A stretch of 41,386 nt of DNA from contig NZ_LT707420.1 in NCBI RefSeq assembly GCF_900155605.1, positions 480,636-522,021 of the forward strand, written 5' to 3'. The notes beneath the pieces are model-generated. The model made no database searches. It was not told the DNA's origin and was given only the letters and a program-made list of their open reading frames with translations. This stretch comes from Actinomyces marseillensis. GTDB lineage: Bacteria; Actinomycetota; Actinomycetes; Actinomycetales; Actinomycetaceae. The translations under genes and the position numbers were made by a program. This document shows, one piece after another, positions 16,230 to 25,178 of this stretch. Each line of letters opens with the position of its first letter. Position 1 is the first letter of the stretch.

Positions 16230-19200
16230 ATGACAAAGATTAATGATGATCTTCGCTACCGTGTCGGCATTGACGTCGGCTTGAAATCAATTGGTTTTTG
16301 CGCGGTTGAGGTTGATGACAAGGATCAGCCATTGCGCCTGTTGAACTCCATGGTGTTCATTCACGACGCCGGTGTTGACCCGAATGAGAATAAGGCCGCG
16401 AAGAGCCGTAAGCTCACTGCGGGCGTCGCTCGGCGGACTCAGCGCAGAACCGCTCAGAATAGGCGCCGTCTTGCGGAGCTCGACCGTGTGCTATCTGAAG
16501 AACTGCATTGGCCCCTGCCGAATCTTGAGGATTTTGAGGATCCCTACGAGCCGTGGCATACCCGCGCGGAGCTTGTCGATCACTACATTGAGGACGAATC
16601 CGAGCGCTTGGAAGCACTGTCGATTGCGGTCAGGCACATGGCTCGACATCGTGGGTGGAGGAATCCATATATCAAGGTTGATTCGCTCCTGACTCCGGTG
16701 GAGCCCAGCGAATTCCTTCGCGGTCTAAATGAACGCGTCGGTGAGGCGCTGGGGCGGGAGTTTCCTGAGGAAACAACGCCGGGCCAATTGATTAGCGAAT
16801 ACATGAGCGATCCGAAGTACAGGGAAAGCAACGGTATCCGTGGAGACGATGGTATTCTCCAGGGCAAGCTTCACCAATACGACAATACCGCTGAAATTCG
16901 AAAGATCTGCGAAATCCAGAGATTGGACCATGATGTGTTTAAGCTCTTGGTCCGCAAAGTTTTCTTCGCAAAGTCACCTAGGGGGAGTGCCGCGGGACTT
17001 GTCGGTCATGATCAACTCCCGGGTCAGGGCAAATTCATCCGTGCAGAGAAAGCGCATCCTGATTTCCAGCTCTTCCGGATTGTTTCAGTGCTGACGAATC
17101 TGCGTGTTCGTGAGGCAGGAGCGGAACGTTGTCTGACACCCGAAGAACTGAGCGGGCTGACAGATTTCCTTCTCGATGCGGGGCTGAAACAGCAGGTGAC
17201 TTGGGCCGATCTAGCGGATAACTTGGGTATCGAGCGCGCTGACTTGCGTGGAACGGCACGTCCCTCAGTTGATGGAGAGCCCGCATTGCGTTTCCCGCCA
17301 ACAGATGTCACTACCGAGATGATCATGGCTTCAAAGGTGAAGTGGCTCAAGGAATGGTGGAAGTCTGCGGATAGTGAGCGACGCGGATTCATGGTCGATG
17401 CTCTGTCGAATTCGGGAGGTTCGACGGGTGACGACGACATCGATGATGAAGTTGCAGAGCTTCTTGAGGCAGCGACGGAAGATGAACAGGCTGAACTGGA
17501 AAAGATCCAGCTTCCTCAAGGACGAGCGGCCTATTCCTTGGATAGCTTACGCAAGCTCACGGAGCGGATGCTGGCTGAGGGCGCGGACCTGCACACTGCA
17601 CGAAAGCAGCTTTTTAATGTCGATGATGATTGGCGACCAGAACCCGAGCCGATTGAGGCTCCGGTTGGAAACCCCGCAGTTGACCGTGTTCTCAAGCAGG
17701 TTGCACGTTGGCTCAATATGGCTACGGATCGCTGGGGTGAACCGGTCGTTATCAATATTGAGCACACGCGTGATGGTTTGGGTTCGGAGAAGGTTGCCAG
17801 AGAGCTATTGCGTGAGAGCCAGAGGCGGCAGGATCTCAACCAGAAAAATATGGATGAGATGATCCAGCAACTGGGAATTTCAGGTAAGGCGCGCCGTTCT
17901 GCTCTAGTGAAGCACCAGGCAATTCAACGTCAGAATTCGATGTGCTTGTACTGTGGAACCGCGATTGGCTTTGAAACGGCAGAAATGGATCATATTGTTC
18001 CGCGTGCAAGTTCAGGATCTTCGAATGAGCGTTCGAATCTTGCCGCTGTCTGCCGTACCTGTAACCATCAAAAGGGTGCAGTGCCCTTTGCTGTGTGGGC
18101 GACCTCGGGTCAGGCGCACGCAGGTGTTTCTTTAGAGGGTGCAATCGAGCGAGTCCGTGCGTGGGAACGCGATCCGGCTATGAGTCCGAAGCAATATGCT
18201 CATTTCCGTAAGGAGGTGATTTCCCGCCTGAAGTCGCGTAAGCCGGATGAAGAGTTCGACGGACGTTCCATGGAGTCCGTTGCATGGATGGCGATTGAGC
18301 TCCGTACGCGTATTGATGGCTTCTACCGGAAGCTCAAAGCAGAGTCGGTCCCAAGCATTGGTATTTATCGCGGTCAGTTGACTGCGGAAGCGCGCAAGGC
18401 CTCGGGATTTGAAAATCGCGTCAACCTGATTGGTGGAAAGGGAAAGACGCGTTTTGATCGCAGGCACCATGCGATGGATGCCTTGGTAATTGCACTGATG
18501 AACCAGTCTGTTTCACAGACCTTGGCGTTGCGCGTCAACATGCGGGAATCGCAGCGCATCACCGGCCAGGAAGAAACTTGGAAGAACTTCTATGGGAAGC
18601 CGGGTCAAGCCAGCGAACGTTTTGAGCAATGGCGTGAAGGAATGCTTCGTGCGGTCGAGCTCTTCAATATTGAGCTCGCGAAGAATGCTATTCCTTTCCA
18701 TGAGAATGTTCGTCTGCGTGTCGGTTCAAGCAAGGTTCACGACGATACGGTTCGAAAGTTCATTCACGCGAAGCTTGGCGAAGCTCTGTCTGTCGCAATG
18801 ATCGATCGCGCGGAAACACCTGCGCTGTGGACTGCATTGACCAGGCTTCCTGACTTTGATCCGAAGGAGGGGCTACCTGAAGATCAGTCACGGGAGATCT
18901 ATATCCACGGTCGGAAGATTACCGCTGATGAGGAGCTGAACTTCTTCAATTCGCCATCTGCCTGTTTGAAGGTTCGTGGTGGCTATGTGGAGATTGGAAG
19001 CTCGATTCACCACGCGAGGGTCTACCGGATCGATGGGAAGAAAACCACCTACGCTATGGTGCGTGTTTTTGCTACGGACCTGGTGAAGATGACTCACGAA
19101 GATGTCTTCACTACGCCGCTGAAAGCATCGACGATTTCCATGCGTACTGCTGAGCCGAAGATTCGGAAGGCACTAGCTGACGGAACGGCCACTCAGATCG

Positions 19201-19541
19201 GCTGGCTGGTTGAAGGCGATGAGCTGCAGATCGAGACGGATAAGTACACGAGCGGGTCTGTCGGTAATGTGCTTGCTCAGTATCCACAGCTCATAAGCTG
19301 GCGGGTTGCGGGTTTCTACGGCGTGACGCAGTTGCGACTACGCCCTTACATGCTGGCTGCAGAAGGGATTCCATCTGACGCCTCAGATAGCTTGAGAAAA
19401 GTTGTTGAGGGAAAAGGCTGGCTTCCGGCAATTAATACGCTTTTGTCGTCGGGTGATGTTTGGGTTGTTCGGCGAAATTCTCTTGGTGAAGTGCGGTTCA
19501 GCACTAAGGATTCACTTCCAGTTACTCACCTGCTGAGGTAG
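16230..19541 (+). CDS. cas9: Cas9 endonuclease, type II-C
   Basis: The RNA-guided nuclease of the CRISPR system. RuvC-I has GIDVGLKSIGFC with catalytic Asp15. An Arg-rich bridge helix follows (RRTQRRTAQNRRRL). RuvC-II has VVINIEHTRDG with Glu511. The HNH domain has EMDHIVPRASSGS with His588, flanked by CLYC and CRTC pairs that would bind zinc. RuvC-III has RRHHAMDALVIA with His747 and Asp750. The remaining 350 residues would hold the wedge and PAM-interacting domains. All nuclease residues are present, so it should be active. The length of 1103 residues is close to the compact Actinomyces naeslundii Cas9, and the absence of csn2 and cas4 places it in II-C. The coding sequence looks lower in GC than pyrG, suggesting acquisition. 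Confidence 0.97.
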   Translation: MTKINDDLRYRVGIDVGLKSIGFCAVEVDDKDQPLRLLNSMVFIHDAGVDPNENKAAKSRKLTAGVARRTQRRTAQNRRRLAELDRVLSEELHWPLPNLEDFEDPYEPWHTRAELVDHYIEDESERLEALSIAVRHMARHRGWRNPYIKVDSLLTPVEPSEFLRGLNERVGEALGREFPEETTPGQLISEYMSDPKYRESNGIRGDDGILQGKLHQYDNTAEIRKICEIQRLDHDVFKLLVRKVFFAKSPRGSAAGLVGHDQLPGQGKFIRAEKAHPDFQLFRIVSVLTNLRVREAGAERCLTPEELSGLTDFLLDAGLKQQVTWADLADNLGIERADLRGTARPSVDGEPALRFPPTDVTTEMIMASKVKWLKEWWKSADSERRGFMVDALSNSGGSTGDDDIDDEVAELLEAATEDEQAELEKIQLPQGRAAYSLDSLRKLTERMLAEGADLHTARKQLFNVDDDWRPEPEPIEAPVGNPAVDRVLKQVARWLNMATDRWGEPVVINIEHTRDGLGSEKVARELLRESQRRQDLNQKNMDEMIQQLGISGKARRSALVKHQAIQRQNSMCLYCGTAIGFETAEMDHIVPRASSGSSNERSNLAAVCRTCNHQKGAVPFAVWATSGQAHAGVSLEGAIERVRAWERDPAMSPKQYAHFRKEVISRLKSRKPDEEFDGRSMESVAWMAIELRTRIDGFYRKLKAESVPSIGIYRGQLTAEARKASGFENRVNLIGGKGKTRFDRRHHAMDALVIALMNQSVSQTLALRVNMRESQRITGQEETWKNFYGKPGQASERFEQWREGMLRAVELFNIELAKNAIPFHENVRLRVGSSKVHDDTVRKFIHAKLGEALSVAMIDRAETPALWTALTRLPDFDPKEGLPEDQSREIYIHGRKITADEELNFFNSPSACLKVRGGYVEIGSSIHHARVYRIDGKKTTYAMVRVFATDLVKMTHEDVFTTPLKASTISMRTAEPKIRKALADGTATQIGWLVEGDELQIETDKYTSGSVGNVLAQYPQLISWRVAGFYGVTQLRLRPYMLAAEGIPSDASDSLRKVVEGKGWLPAINTLLSSGDVWVVRRNSLGEVRFSTKDSLPVTHLLR

Positions 19542-19545
19542 AACC

Positions 19546-20457
19546 ATGGCTGAACAGTGGCGCGTGATTGACCTCTGTGAGTTCCAGGGAACACTTCATT
19601 CCACACGAGGTGGGATAGAGGTGTGTCCTGAGGGCAAGGAGCCAGTCACTCTTCCCGTTGCAGAGCTTGCGGTTGTTCTCATCGGGATGAAGGTTGATCT
19701 TAGTGCTGCTGTTCTGCACCGGCTTGCGGATGCAGATGTTGCGGTTCTCTTCTGTGATTGGAGGGGGATTCCTGAAGGTGGTTGTTATTCCTGGTCGGAT
19801 CACGGACGGGTAGCAGCTCGTCACCGGGCTCAGGCTGACATGACTCTTCCTCGAAAGAAAAACGCGTGGGCACGCATCATTAGAGCAAAGATTGAGGGAC
19901 AGGCAAACGTTCTTCAGAATCTCGGTCGTTCAGGGAGTAGTGAGCTTTTTGCACTCGCGGATCAAGTTCGCTCAGGTGACCCCGACAATATTGAGGCTCG
20001 TGCAGCGCGTTTTTACTGGTCGCGTGTTCTAGGTGAGGGGCGACAGCCCGGTGCTGGTCAGCTCATTGGTTCGAATGCGTGTCTTGATTATGGATACGCT
20101 GTGTTGCGTGGTCATGTGATTCGGGCGGTACTGTCCGCTGGATTAGCTCCGGCGTTAGGTGTCTTTCATCGTGGAAGGGGCAATGCTTTCGCGCTTGCAG
20201 ATGACCTCATCGAACCTTTCCGCCCGGCGATTGATGAAGTCGCTCTGCAATTGTCTCCAACTGCATCTCCTTCAGATAGTGATGTGAAGCGGGTATTGGT
20301 TGCTGCGGCTTCACAGAAGTTCGATGCGGTTGGTTACGGCATTTCAGCAGTTGCCCAAGATCTTGCGCAGCAATACGGGCGTTATGTTGAAGGAGAAGAA
20401 GAGCGTCTAAAAGTTCCCTCATGGCAGGGACCCGCATCCACTGATCTGAGTGGTTGA
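19546..20457 (+). CDS. cas1: Cas1 integrase
   Basis: The metal-dependent integrase that inserts new spacers together with Cas2. Catalytic residues are visible: Glu150 in NIEARAARFYW, His208 in VFHRGRGNAF and Asp220 in LADDLIEPFRP. The length of 303 residues is normal for type II Cas1. It starts 4 nt after the cas9 stop and its stop lies 1 nt before the cas2 ATG, so the three genes form one operon. All active-site positions are intact, implying the array could still grow. Confidence 0.96.
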   Translation: MAEQWRVIDLCEFQGTLHSTRGGIEVCPEGKEPVTLPVAELAVVLIGMKVDLSAAVLHRLADADVAVLFCDWRGIPEGGCYSWSDHGRVAARHRAQADMTLPRKKNAWARIIRAKIEGQANVLQNLGRSGSSELFALADQVRSGDPDNIEARAARFYWSRVLGEGRQPGAGQLIGSNACLDYGYAVLRGHVIRAVLSAGLAPALGVFHRGRGNAFALADDLIEPFRPAIDEVALQLSPTASPSDSDVKRVLVAAASQKFDAVGYGISAVAQDLAQQYGRYVEGEEERLKVPSWQGPASTDLSG

Positions 20458-20458
20458 G

Positions 20459-20779
20459 ATGGTGGATAGTCCCATGTGGTGCCTGGTCATGTTTGATCTT
20501 CCGGTTGAAACAAAAGCCCAGAGGCGGGAAGCGACGCGGTTTAGACAAGCGTTGCTGGATTGGGGATTCACAATGGTCCAGTTCAGTGTTTACGCAAAAT
20601 ACTGGCCAAGCGGTGGGCAGAACCATTCCACCCTTCGACAAATCCAGTCGCATCTTCCCGAAGGCGGTCAAGTGCGGGTTATCGGTATTACTGACCGTCA
20701 ATGGGCCACGGGACTGCATTTTGAACAGGCTAAGAAACAGAAAACGGAGGGGGCTCCTGAGCAGCTCACTATCTTCTGA
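20459..20779 (+). CDS. cas2: Cas2
   Basis: The structural partner of Cas1 in spacer integration. It shows the ferredoxin-like start MWCLVMFDLPVETKAQRREA with the conserved Asp after MF, the FTMVQFSVYAKYW strand, and the QLTIF end typical of type II Cas2. ATG 20459 sits next to the cas1 stop; ATG 20474 (MWCLVMF) is an alternative start. The last codons and the TGA (20777-20779) overlap the first, degenerate CRISPR repeat (20773-20808), so there is no leader between cas2 and the array. Confidence 0.95.
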   Translation: MVDSPMWCLVMFDLPVETKAQRREATRFRQALLDWGFTMVQFSVYAKYWPSGGQNHSTLRQIQSHLPEGGQVRVIGITDRQWATGLHFEQAKKQKTEGAPEQLTIF

Positions 20780-23752
20780 ATTACGAGTCAATCCTCTTGA
20801 TAGACTTCGGGTATAGGCAGTGGGGAACACGCTGCAGTTGGGAATCAGTTACCAATCCTCTTGATAGACTTCCACGCACCGTTGAGTGCGAGCATCTGGC
20901 GTTGGGAATCAGTTACCAATCCTCTTGATAGACTTCCCGGCTGCGCGCATTGCCTCGCCAAGCGGTTGGGAATCAGTTACCAATCCTCTTGATAGACTTC
21001 CATTGAGCGGTTTGTTCCCCGGAATCAAGTTGGGAATCAGTTACCAATCCTCTTGATAGACTTCCGCGAGATGTCTGAGAAAATGGTATTAGGTTGGGAA
21101 TCAGTTACCAATCCTCTTGATAGACTTCTGGGGACCATCGAGGCCGCGCGACTCACGTTGGGAATCAGTTACCAATCCTCTTGATAGACTTCGCTACGGC
21201 GCGCCACTCCCCGCGCATAAGTTGGGAATCAGTTACCAATCCTCTTGATAGACTTCTCCACGTGCCTAAACCACAGGTCGCCCGGTTGGGAATCAGTTAC
21301 CAATCCTCTTGATAGACTTCCGCCTGCGGTTAGGACGAAGATCGTCGCGTTGGGAATCAGTTACCAATCCTCTTGATAGACTTCAAGGCATGGCTGAGCG
21401 CGACCTGGCGGGGTTGGGAATCAGTTACCAATCCTCTTGATAGACTTCAGGCAACTCGTCAACCTTACTAGCATCCGTTGGGAATCAGTTACCAATCCTC
21501 TTGATAGACTTCGCCACGCAAGATCGTCCGCTTCCTCAGCGTTGGGAATCAGTTACCAATCCTCTTGATAGACTTCGGTTCCTTGCTCTGCTACGCGCCG
21601 TTTAGTTGGGAATCAGTTACCAATCCTCTTGATAGACTTCATGCAGTTGCTTGAGGTCATCGAGGCTGGTTGGGAATCAGTTACCAATCCTCTTGATAGA
21701 CTTCGTTGGGGTTTGTGGAGTGTGGGGCCAAGGTTGGGAATCAGTTACCAATCCTCTTGATAGACTTCCTCGCCCGCCTCTAGGGAACACAAAAAGGTTG
21801 GGAATCAGTTACCAATCCTCTTGATAGACTTCAACGAGCTGATCGGCCTCGGCGCCGACCGTTGGGAATCAGTTACCAATCCTCTTGATAGACTTCAAAG
21901 GGCAGTGCGTCACGCCGCGATTCTGTTGGGAATCAGTTACCAATCCTCTTGATAGACTTCCAACCTCAGAATCCAACTCAATATGAACGTTGGGAATCAG
22001 TTACCAATCCTCTTGATAGACTTCTGACCTCGGCGCTGCATACCATCCGCGAGTTGGGAATCAGTTACCAATCCTCTTGATAGACTTCAAATCGAAAGAT
22101 TTATAACCACCCCCGGGTTGGGAATCAGTTACCAATCCTCTTGATAGACTTCCCAGAAGCCATCATGCCAATAAGCGGCAGTTGGGAATCAGTTACCAAT
22201 CCTCTTGATAGACTTCTGCAAGTCTGGAAAGAAGGAACCGCCCGGTTGGGAATCAGTTACCAATCCTCTTGATAGACTTCCGCTCCACCTCCACGTCTCG
22301 GATGCAGTGTTGGGAATCAGTTACCAATCCTCTTGATAGACTTCAGACAATCCTTCGTAAATAACCGCTGCAGTTGGGAATCAGTTACCAATCCTCTTGA
22401 TAGACTTCAGTCGATGCCTCAGCTCTCGAATGCTTTGTTGGGAATCAGTTACCAATCCTCTTGATAGACTTCCCATCCGCCCGCTTCGCTAGAATCAACC
22501 GTTGGGAATCAGTTACCAATCCTCTTGATAGACTTCGGTTAGGGGCGGTTTGACTTCTTTAAGTGTTGGGAATCAGTTACCAATCCTCTTGATAGACTTC
22601 CCCATCCGCCAAGCCCTGCAAAAGCTGCGTTGGGAATCAGTTACCAATCCTCTTGATAGACTTCATAATTAGGGCCAAGGTTGCGGCCTGATGTTGGGAA
22701 TCAGTTACCAATCCTCTTGATAGACTTCGGTTAATCCCGCGCGTGCCGCTTGGATCGTTGGGAATCAGTTACCAATCCTCTTGATAGACTTCACCGAACA
22801 ACTCTTAACCCGCGAATACGGTTGGGAATCAGTTACCAATCCTCTTGATAGACTTCTTGCGTTGACCCCGCACGCATCGGCGGCGTTGGGAATCAGTTAC
22901 CAATCCTCTTGATAGACTTCTGATCTATTGAGGTTATCCTGCGCTTGGGTTGGGAATCAGTTACCAATCCTCTTGATAGACTTCACCCCAGCAGCCTTCC
23001 AAGAATCAGCCAGTTGGGAATCAGTTACCAATCCTCTTGATAGACTTCCGCCGACGCGATCACCGCCTACAAGGTCGTTGGGAATCAGTTACCAATCCTC
23101 TTGATAGACTTCTGATGATGATGTATCCGACAGTCACTCCGTTGGGAATCAGTTACCAATCCTCTTGATAGACTTCAGCTGACCTGCTTCGAGGTCTCGG
23201 ATCTGTTGGGAATCAGTTACCAATCCTCTTGATAGACTTCCCCTGTCGCTTCTTTCACGATCGCGTCGGTTGGGAATCAGTTACCAATCCTCTTGATAGA
23301 CTTCCGCGACGGTGATACCGAGCGTGACGATGGTTGGGAATCAGTTACCAATCCTCTTGATAGACTTCTCGCAGGTCATCGATGAGATCGGAGTCGGTTG
23401 GGAATCAGTTACCAATCCTCTTGATAGACTTCAAAGACACGGCCGACGGACTCGAAATCAGTTGGGAATCAGTTACCAATCCTCTTGATAGACTTCCGGA
23501 CCAGATCGAACGCTACAAGGACGAGTTGGGAATCAGTTACCAATCCTCTTGATAGACTTCCGCACTTCTTTGCAGATCGCACGAGCGCGTTGGGAATCAG
23601 TTACCAATCCTCTTGATAGACTTCGGATTGAATGGGCACAAGGTGTGCCGTGGTTGGGAATCAGTTACCAATCCTCTTGATAGACTTCCATCGCGTGCTC
23701 GGGGCGATGACGCTGCGTTGGGAATCAGTTACCAATCCTCTTGATAGACTTC
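20773..23752 (+). CRISPR. Type II-C CRISPR array: 46 identical repeats plus 1 degenerate, 46 spacers of 28 nt
   Basis: Full repeats (36 bp, beginning GTTGGGAATCAGTT and ending CTTGATAGACTTC) start at 20837 and recur every 64 bp without exception up to 23717. All intervening spacers are exactly 28 nt. A degenerate repeat at 20773-20808 keeps bases 17-36 intact but differs at nine positions in its first 16, and it fits the same 64-bp period, giving 46 spacers in all. Pairing with the tracrRNA shows that crRNAs are made from the plus strand. Each repeat contains TGATAGACT near its 3' end, an extended -10 promoter motif. No repeat variants were seen among the 46. Confidence 0.99.
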
Positions 23753-23763
23753 AGAGGATTGGT
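23731..23763 (+). promoter_or_regulatory. Hairpin joining the last CRISPR repeat to its flank
   Basis: Immediately after the last repeat, 23753-23763 (AGAGGATTGGT) is the exact reverse complement of repeat bases 15-25 (ACCAATCCTCT, 23731-23741). The two could form an 11-bp stem with an 11-nt loop, followed by TTTTCCC. It may end pre-crRNA transcription or mark the acquisition end of the array. Confidence 0.6.
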
Positions 23764-23785
23764 TTTCCCTTGGAATAGCAAGGTT

Positions 23786-23822
23786 TTCGGGGCTTCGAAC
23801 GATTAAAATTCGAAGCCCCGAA
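23786..23822 (+). terminator. Terminator hairpin between the array and the lacI-type gene
   Basis: A perfect 14-bp stem (TTCGGGGCTTCGAA / TTCGAAGCCCCGAA) with a 9-nt loop is followed on the plus strand by CGCTATTTTTCGC. It lies between the array and the convergent regulator gene, so it probably ends array transcripts and may also stop the regulator mRNA. Confidence 0.75.
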
Positions 23823-23885
23823 CGCTATTTTTCGCACTTTTCGGCATCTACGGAAGAAAAACTGAAGCCTACATGCGGCCTCACG

Positions 23886-24986
23886 CTATGTCCGATCTGC
23901 CCCAACAACCGTATTTCCGGGCACGAAGATCGGATCAAGCAGGGTCAGACCATGCACAGGGCGGCGGATCTTCGCCTCGGAATCTGCCGACGTCACGGAA
24001 CCGGCGGCTACAGCTTCCGCGGCCGCTTCCTTTTGGGGCTCGCCATCAATTTGGGCGACCAACATTTCAACCGCACGCCTCAATAGCTCGCCGGGGCGCG
24101 TATCAAAGTGATCGACATCGAATAGGCAGTGCGCGCGCTCGGCAGACCAGCCGCTGGCTACCAGCGAGACATCACGGCCGGGACGAATCTCCAGATCGAT
24201 CAGGGCGTTGCACCAGTCATCCGCAGAGATCGTCGGCCCCAAAATGTAGGAATCAATCCGATTATCACCGGCAATTTGCCCAACGAGCTTACGGATTTCG
24301 CGAATTCCCGTCCCGCACGTGCGCGAGAGCAAAGGAATCCCGGACTCGCCCGCCGTATCAACAACCGCCTGCCTGAACTGCGAGACGAAGTTCAACGATT
24401 GCACATCGGGGCTTGCCGAATGGACGAAAGCAATGTTGCGCGCTCCCGCGTCACGCAGGCGGTGAACCGCGGCGCGCCCGGCCTCGTAATAATCAACGTC
24501 GATGGACTGGATCGGTGCATTAAAAGGCCCAGAGCCCGGGGTTCCAATGAAAACCGTGGGGATCTTGCTCTCTGCAACGACGCCCAAACGAGCATCATTG
24601 AAGCGCACCTCCATGATGAACAGGCCGTCACACAGCGCGGTCTGCATGACTCTTCGAAGCCCGGCGGCGCCCTCGTCGGCGGTGATCAACAGCAGGTCGA
24701 AATCGTGCTCGCGCAAGAGCTGCGCCAAAGTGATCAGCATGTAGTGCTGGGCCGCCGCGTCCGCTCCCTCGTGGTAGGGGACCACCACTCCCAGGACGCG
24801 GGACTTTCGTGAACGCAAGGATCGGGCACCCGCATGGGGCTGATACCCCAGCTCTTTCATTGCAATTTGGACACGCTTTTCCGTCTCGGGGGAGACGGCT
24901 CGGCGTCCACTCATGACATACGAGACCGTGGTTTGCGAGACTCCCGCTAGTTTTGCGACATCTCTGCTGGTTGGCTGACGCGCCAT
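23886..24986 (-). CDS. LacI family transcriptional regulator of the dextran/isomalto-oligosaccharide locus
   Basis: A sugar-responsive repressor. The N-terminal helix-turn-helix reads SRDVAKLAGVSQTTVSYVMS followed by the hinge helix PHAGARSLRS. Residues 60-290 form the periplasmic-binding-protein-like effector domain. A 60-residue Ala/Glu-rich extension and tail follow residue 300. The start ATG 24986 has GGAGG 7 nt upstream. It is divergent from the GH31 gene, and the gap between them holds two copies of a palindrome with a central CG, as expected of LacI-type operators. The effector is likely an isomalto-oligosaccharide or its breakdown product, which is inferred from the neighbours. Confidence 0.93.
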   Translation of the reverse strand: MARQPTSRDVAKLAGVSQTTVSYVMSGRRAVSPETEKRVQIAMKELGYQPHAGARSLRSRKSRVLGVVVPYHEGADAAAQHYMLITLAQLLREHDFDLLLITADEGAAGLRRVMQTALCDGLFIMEVRFNDARLGVVAESKIPTVFIGTPGSGPFNAPIQSIDVDYYEAGRAAVHRLRDAGARNIAFVHSASPDVQSLNFVSQFRQAVVDTAGESGIPLLSRTCGTGIREIRKLVGQIAGDNRIDSYILGPTISADDWCNALIDLEIRPGRDVSLVASGWSAERAHCLFDVDHFDTRPGELLRRAVEMLVAQIDGEPQKEAAAEAVAAGSVTSADSEAKIRRPVHGLTLLDPIFVPGNTVVGADRT

Positions 24987-25005
24987 CTCAGGTCCTCCCG
25001 GTATC

Positions 25006-25079
25006 TTGACAGGATCGCGTGAACAACTTATTGTGAGTTCCGCATCACATGTGCGGGCGTCGATGCCCGCAAATATTTT
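25006..25079 (+). promoter_or_regulatory. Promoter followed at once by an intrinsic terminator, upstream of GH31
   Basis: TTGACA (25006-25011) and TATTGT (25029-25034) are 17 bp apart. Starting about 7 nt later, the transcript meets the hairpin TGCGGGC-GTCGAT-GCCCGCA (25052-25071) followed by AATATTTTTT. This gives a predicted leader RNA of about 40 nt before the first operator. It may be an attenuator or an insulating terminator. Confidence 0.5.
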
Positions 25080-25087
25080 TTATCCGA

Positions 25088-25101
25088 CGAATACGTATGC
25101 G
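25088..25101. promoter_or_regulatory. Operator O1 (LacI-type)
   Basis: CGAATACGTATGCG matches the perfect palindrome at O2 with one change. It lies 91 bp before the GH31 start, just after the terminator-like hairpin, and 56 bp (centre to centre) from O2, a spacing compatible with looping. Confidence 0.7.
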
Positions 25102-25143
25102 TAATGAATAATACCAGAAAAACTCCTGAAAATTGTCATTAAA

Positions 25144-25157
25144 CGAATACGTATTCG
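25144..25157. promoter_or_regulatory. Operator O2 (LacI-type), perfect palindrome
   Basis: CGAATACGTATTCG is a perfect 14-bp palindrome 22 bp upstream of the GH31 start codon. It resembles LacI/GalR operators with their central CG. It probably blocks expression of the GH31-importer operon when no substrate is present. Confidence 0.75.
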
Positions 25158-25178
25158 TCCGGTCAAAAAGGAGCACAG

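Noticed and set aside
16230-20779. Type II-A or II-B CRISPR system
   Set aside because: Neither csn2 nor cas4 is present, and the Cas9 size and gene order cas9-cas1-cas2 fit II-C.
20773-23752. Protein-coding content inside the array
   Set aside because: The stretch has no sizeable reading frame and is fully explained by 64-bp repeat-spacer units.
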